Origin: Phycisphaeraceae bacterium
GTDB lineage: Bacteria > Planctomycetota > Phycisphaerae > Phycisphaerales > Phycisphaeraceae
Direction of reading: 5' to 3'
Length of the DNA stretch: 9,746 nt
Assembly (NCBI GenBank): GCA_016763955.1
Contig: JAESSU010000349.1
Span: forward strand, 1 to 9,746
The position numbers and the translations under genes are program-made. Shown piece after piece: positions 7,274 through 9,746 of this stretch (position 1 is its first letter; each line of letters starts with the position of its first letter). The notes beneath the pieces are model-generated. The model was not told the origin of the DNA. It searched no databases and saw only the letters and a program-made list of their open reading frames with translations.

Positions 7274-7388
7274 GCCGCTGGCATATACCCATCGGGTATG
7301 ATTTTGACCACGTTGAAAACATTTTGGAGGCCTAAAATAAATGGCCACGTACAAAAGCATCCGGACAAGTTCATTGGCCGCTGGCATA
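7274..7388. repeat. 12-bp direct repeat pair spanning the end of the aldolase-like gene and the gap after it
   Basis: GCCGCTGGCATA occurs at 7274-7285 and again at 7377-7388, 103 bp apart. The second copy encodes the last residues (YASG) of the aldolase-like gene; the first lies in the gap before the isomerase gene and would read YASGS-stop on the - strand. It may be a remnant of a small duplication of the 3' end, or chance. Confidence 0.3.
7285..7299. promoter_or_regulatory. Palindrome ATACCC-N3-GGGTAT upstream of the isomerase gene
   Basis: ATACCC (7285-7290), ATC, GGGTAT (7294-7299) is a perfect 6-bp inverted repeat 41 bp ahead of the isomerase start. On the - strand it lies in the spacer of a weak candidate promoter, TGGTCA and TATATG 17 bases apart, each matching consensus at 4 of 6. 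It could be an operator for an internal promoter or an RNA hairpin separating the two halves of the operon. No T-run follows. Confidence 0.35.
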
Positions 7389-8402
7389 ATTGAGCGACGG
7401 TGATGTAATTTTTAAATCCGCGGCCAGTGAAAGCCTCGGTGTCAGGCCCATTTGCTTCAGATCACTGTGATAAGCCTTCACAGCTTCTTCCGCTAGAATC
7501 TCACCATCTGATAAAAGTCGCAGGTACTTGACCATGGTCAGAGGGTGTTCAGCATTTTTGATTTTTCGGCCGTACAATGCAACGCGAGCGCCGTATTTTT
7601 TGGCTTCGGTCAGTTGTTTAAATGCGTCATACGTCGTGCCCGACCCGCCACCAAGAATGCCCACGATCAAATCCGAATCAAAGTTGACGAGCTCCTGAAT
7701 CGCTTGGGGACCAAAGTAGGGAATCTTTAGAAATTTCGGCCAGTGTGGTTTAGCGATTCCTGCCAACGCGCGGATCAGCGAGTCATTCATAAAAACCGGA
7801 ATCTCTTGGGGCGACAAAGCACAATCCGGCAAGTTAGGTGCAAAGACTTCCAAGAAATAATCAAACTCTTTCTCAGCAGCTTCTTGCCGAAAAGACTTGA
7901 AAGCTTCGAGGCTTTGATAGTCCGCATCTAGATCGTTATTAAATGTAAGGGAGTACAACCCAAGGTTAACAGCAGGTGTGCCAGTCGCCGGTGCGGTGAG
8001 ACTGCCATATTGAGCTTCATGAATATAAGCGGTGGCAAAAGGCCTCGACGGATGATGGCGAAAATCCGAACAGCGGGTGGTCCAAATGTCCGTTGTATCA
8101 TTGATGCGAACGGCAGGCGCCACATCACTGTTTTCAAACAGCTTTTCCCGATGAGCCAGATCGGACAAAACCGCGTTAGAGGCAAGGAGCATATCGATGT
8201 AGCCACTGGACACAATCTCTCGAATCTGCTCCCTGAATTTTGTCATGCTCAAAAAACGCTCCGGGGAACCCGAAGCGACATATTCCTGACCCGGAGCGTC
8301 GACCCCCCAGACCATGTCCGCGTCTCTGGCATCGGCCAGAATAAATGCTTTGCTGTTTGAATCCGCACGGATAGCGGCTAATTTTTGTTCCAACTTATTC
8401 AT
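7371..8402 (-). CDS. Class I aldolase-like TIM-barrel protein (DeoC/FbaB/LacD type, substrate unknown)
   Basis: A 343-residue protein that I do not match to a named enzyme but that shows marks of the DeoC/FbaB/LacD class I aldolases. KFLKIPYFGP (223-232) carries Lys226, in the position of a Schiff-base lysine at the end of a beta strand. LIVGILGGGSG (245-255) and ALYGRKI (275-281) look like the two phosphate-binding loops (compare GRNI in FbaB). FLEVFAPN (183-190) and ILADARDADM (21-30) fit earlier strand ends. It would reversibly cleave a phosphorylated keto-sugar or sugar acid to a triose unit. No signal or membrane segment is visible. ATG 8402 is chosen because MNKLEQKLAAI makes a natural N-terminus; a GTG at 8417 would add five residues. 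It starts 21 bp after the PfkB kinase gene, so the kinase likely makes its substrate. It could instead be a catalytically different barrel of the same fold. Confidence 0.7.
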   Translation of the reverse strand: MNKLEQKLAAIRADSNSKAFILADARDADMVWGVDAPGQEYVASGSPERFLSMTKFREQIREIVSSGYIDMLLASNAVLSDLAHREKLFENSDVAPAVRINDTTDIWTTRCSDFRHHPSRPFATAYIHEAQYGSLTAPATGTPAVNLGLYSLTFNNDLDADYQSLEAFKSFRQEAAEKEFDYFLEVFAPNLPDCALSPQEIPVFMNDSLIRALAGIAKPHWPKFLKIPYFGPQAIQELVNFDSDLIVGILGGGSGTTYDAFKQLTEAKKYGARVALYGRKIKNAEHPLTMVKYLRLLSDGEILAEEAVKAYHSDLKQMGLTPRLSLAADLKITSPSLNYASGQ

Positions 8403-8423
8403 CAAAATCCATTCCACTTTGCG

Positions 8424-9572
8424 TCATTCCAGACACGTAAACGATTCTTCGGTCCAATTCTTCAAAAACTGTACAAGCTGCTGACGATCCGCACTCACTG
8501 CATGGCGGACGTAATGTCCTGAGCTGGCACAACCAAGCATCAGGCGTTCTCGCATCGACAAGTCCAAGAGCAATCCCGCTAAATAACCTGCATTAAACCG
8601 GTCGCCGGCTCCGACGCTTTTCTTGGGGGTCGAGCAATACGGGCCGTCCACGGTTATCGCCTGATCCGCACAGACACCGGTGGCAGATTTAACGAGGTGG
8701 ATTCCGACTTCACTAATGTGCGTCTGTTGACGAATTGCCTGGGCGAGTGTCTGAAGCGATGATGACGAATCATCTGCCGGCGCAAGGTCGAGTACCCCGG
8801 CGATTTGGTTGGCTTCACTGCCATTTAGGCTCAGCGTGACGCGCCCGAACTTTTCAAATTCAGTCAACACATCAAGCATCGATAACATATCTTCCTGCGT
8901 TCGAGAAACAGGGTCTGCAAGATCAAAAAACAGATGCGGCCGATGCGACAAACCAGAAAGCACCTCCTTGCACAAACGCTGCCAGCAATCAGTCATAAAC
9001 GGATAGAACGCCCAACTGGTCAAAGCAATCCCATCGGCCTTTTGACAGGCTCTCGGGAATACACCCTGGGCTAACATGTCGTTGAAATACTCGAGCGTGA
9101 ATTGGGCAAACGGGCGGGTGACACTGAACATCAACTTGCCATCGTTAAATTCAAAAACACACGTTCGACCAAAATCCATCGCCAGAGGTTCGACGGTATG
9201 GCATCTAAAAAGCATTGACGAAAAAGCAGGATGAGCCGGACGTCCGACATTCGCAAACAAGTCCAGTTCAAAGTCCATACTGGCAAGGCCATCACCGAGA
9301 TTGATCGCGCAGCCGCCGAAGGATGTTTCCTGAGGCACGATTTCCCGCAACCCACTTAGACCCGCCATGGATAGGGACCAATCTCCGAAATCCGAAATGG
9401 TCGGCATCCACGTTGCCTGCTGAGGACCGGTTCGCTGTCCAACGATACGGAAGGTTTCGTCCACAAATGCATCAAAACCAGACACCACACGCCGTTTGGG
9501 CACCACAGCCAAGGCGGCCGTAATGTTTTGGACGCATCGTTGATCATCAGGTTTTTGCGATTTTGACATCAT
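8424..9572 (-). CDS. PfkB/ribokinase-family carbohydrate kinase
   Basis: A 382-residue cytosolic kinase of the PfkB family, which phosphorylates a sugar, sugar acid or nucleoside with ATP. The N-terminal strand GFDAFVDE (32-39) contains the substrate-binding Asp. FGGCAINLGDGLA (85-97) is the glycine-pair substrate motif. SLNGSEAN (248-255) holds the N-x-x-E phosphate/Mg motif (Asn250, Glu253), and SVGAGDRFNAGYLAG (319-333) is the family signature, with Asp324 as catalytic base. It is somewhat longer than typical members (about 300-340), the extra length lying in the N-terminal region and around 260-285. The start is a double ATG (9572 and 9569) with GGA five bases before the first; either could be used. 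It heads the - strand cluster, about 100 bp below a near-consensus promoter, and is followed 21 bp later by an aldolase-like gene. A kinase-aldolase pair resembles IolC-IolJ or LacC-LacD logic, but the substrate is unknown. Confidence 0.93.
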   Translation of the reverse strand: MMSKSQKPDDQRCVQNITAALAVVPKRRVVSGFDAFVDETFRIVGQRTGPQQATWMPTISDFGDWSLSMAGLSGLREIVPQETSFGGCAINLGDGLASMDFELDLFANVGRPAHPAFSSMLFRCHTVEPLAMDFGRTCVFEFNDGKLMFSVTRPFAQFTLEYFNDMLAQGVFPRACQKADGIALTSWAFYPFMTDCWQRLCKEVLSGLSHRPHLFFDLADPVSRTQEDMLSMLDVLTEFEKFGRVTLSLNGSEANQIAGVLDLAPADDSSSSLQTLAQAIRQQTHISEVGIHLVKSATGVCADQAITVDGPYCSTPKKSVGAGDRFNAGYLAGLLLDLSMRERLMLGCASSGHYVRHAVSADRQQLVQFLKNWTEESFTCLE

Positions 9573-9605
9573 CAGATTCCATACCCAATTGCGACACAGA
9601 CCCTC

Positions 9606-9645
9606 GAAATAACCAACCCAATAACCAACGAACCAACCGACCGAC
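9606..9645 (-). repeat. GGTT-rich low-complexity leader of the kinase operon
   Basis: On the + strand AACC occurs five times in 28 bases (from 9611, 9615, 9623, 9631 and 9635), and AATAACCAAC is repeated at 9608-9617 and 9620-9629. In the mRNA of the - strand operon this is a GGUU-repeat stretch within the inferred 5' untranslated leader of about 95 bases. It may be merely low complexity, or a binding site for a regulatory RNA or protein. Confidence 0.5.
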
Positions 9646-9674
9646 GCGTGAGCTACCCGGGCTACATATTATCG

Positions 9675-9702
9675 ATTATATATAATTTATCATTGAAGTC
9701 AA
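9675..9702 (-). promoter_or_regulatory. Near-consensus sigma-70 promoter of the kinase-aldolase operon
   Basis: On the - strand TTGACT (9702-9697) is followed after 16 bases by a perfect TATAAT (9680-9675). The region between is A/T-rich. Transcription would start near 9668, leaving a leader of about 95 bases before the kinase ATG at 9572. It is the clearest promoter in the window and is oriented to read the kinase, aldolase, isomerase and hydrolase genes. Confidence 0.7.
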
Positions 9703-9746
9703 ACACCGCCACGCATCACGCACCGGCTCATGTTAAACCGATCAAA

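Noticed and set aside
7174..7374. 66-residue open frame on the - strand across the gap before the isomerase gene
   Set aside because: It bridges the gap out of frame with both neighbours and ends inside the isomerase gene; its product has no recognisable features and no good ribosome site.
8010..8360. 116-residue open frame on the + strand
   Set aside because: It lies wholly inside the aldolase-like gene on the opposite strand, has no recognisable domain and no convincing ribosome site.
9730..9746. Possible start (ATG at 9730) of a divergent + strand gene at the right edge
   Set aside because: Only five codons are visible and there is no ribosome site upstream, so nothing can be supported.
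1..9746. Mobile element, prophage, defence system or CRISPR array
   Set aside because: No transposase, integrase, nuclease, terminal repeats or spaced repeats were seen; all genes are metabolic or regulatory.
1..9746. tRNA or rRNA genes
   Set aside because: The gaps between genes are 190 bp or less and none shows a tRNA-like arm pattern or rRNA sequence.

Overview
The window (9,746 bp, G+C close to 50% by eye) is a gene-dense bacterial chromosomal region. It carries eight protein-coding genes, no RNA genes, no mobile element and no CRISPR array. No gap between genes exceeds 190 bp. The best hint to the organism is the regulator at 4158-5315: a XylR-type fusion of a LacI-like sugar-sensing domain with a C-terminal AraC helix-turn-helix, a class especially common in Planctomycetota, Verrucomicrobiota and Lentisphaerota. 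Together with many uncharacterised sugar enzymes and moderate G+C, this points to a PVC-group bacterium, perhaps a planctomycete of the Phycisphaerae type. That placement is an inference, not a demonstrated identity.

Left part, + strand (1-4062): a DegT/DnrJ/EryC1/StrS-family PLP aminotransferase, cut by the left edge. It is followed 92 bp later by an unusual single-chain tandem amidohydrolase, whose N-terminal half looks to have lost its metal ligands. After a 160-bp gap comes a canonical NAD-dependent alanine dehydrogenase (ald), complete and with all key residues.

Right part, - strand (9572 down to 4158): an apparent catabolic operon read leftwards from a near-consensus sigma-70 promoter at 9675-9702. 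The order is PfkB-family carbohydrate kinase, class I aldolase-like TIM barrel, sugar phosphate isomerase/epimerase-like TIM barrel, and UlaG-like metallo-beta-lactamase-fold hydrolase. The XylR-type regulator follows after a 190-bp gap. The last two enzymes share an ATGA stop/start overlap. ald and the regulator converge at 4063-4157.

How the genes may work together (inference): a lactonase-like hydrolase, an isomerase/epimerase, a sugar or sugar-acid kinase and a class I aldolase make a coherent route for opening, isomerising, phosphorylating and cleaving an unusual sugar or sugar acid to central-metabolism fragments, under the adjacent sugar-sensing regulator. The logic resembles ascorbate (Ula) and inositol (Iol) catabolism, but the enzyme set matches neither exactly and the substrate cannot be read from the sequence. 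The + strand aminotransferase and amidohydrolase suggest handling of an amino sugar, amino cyclitol or lactone-like compound, and alanine dehydrogenase could link alanine, pyruvate and ammonia. Whether the two halves belong to one pathway is not shown.
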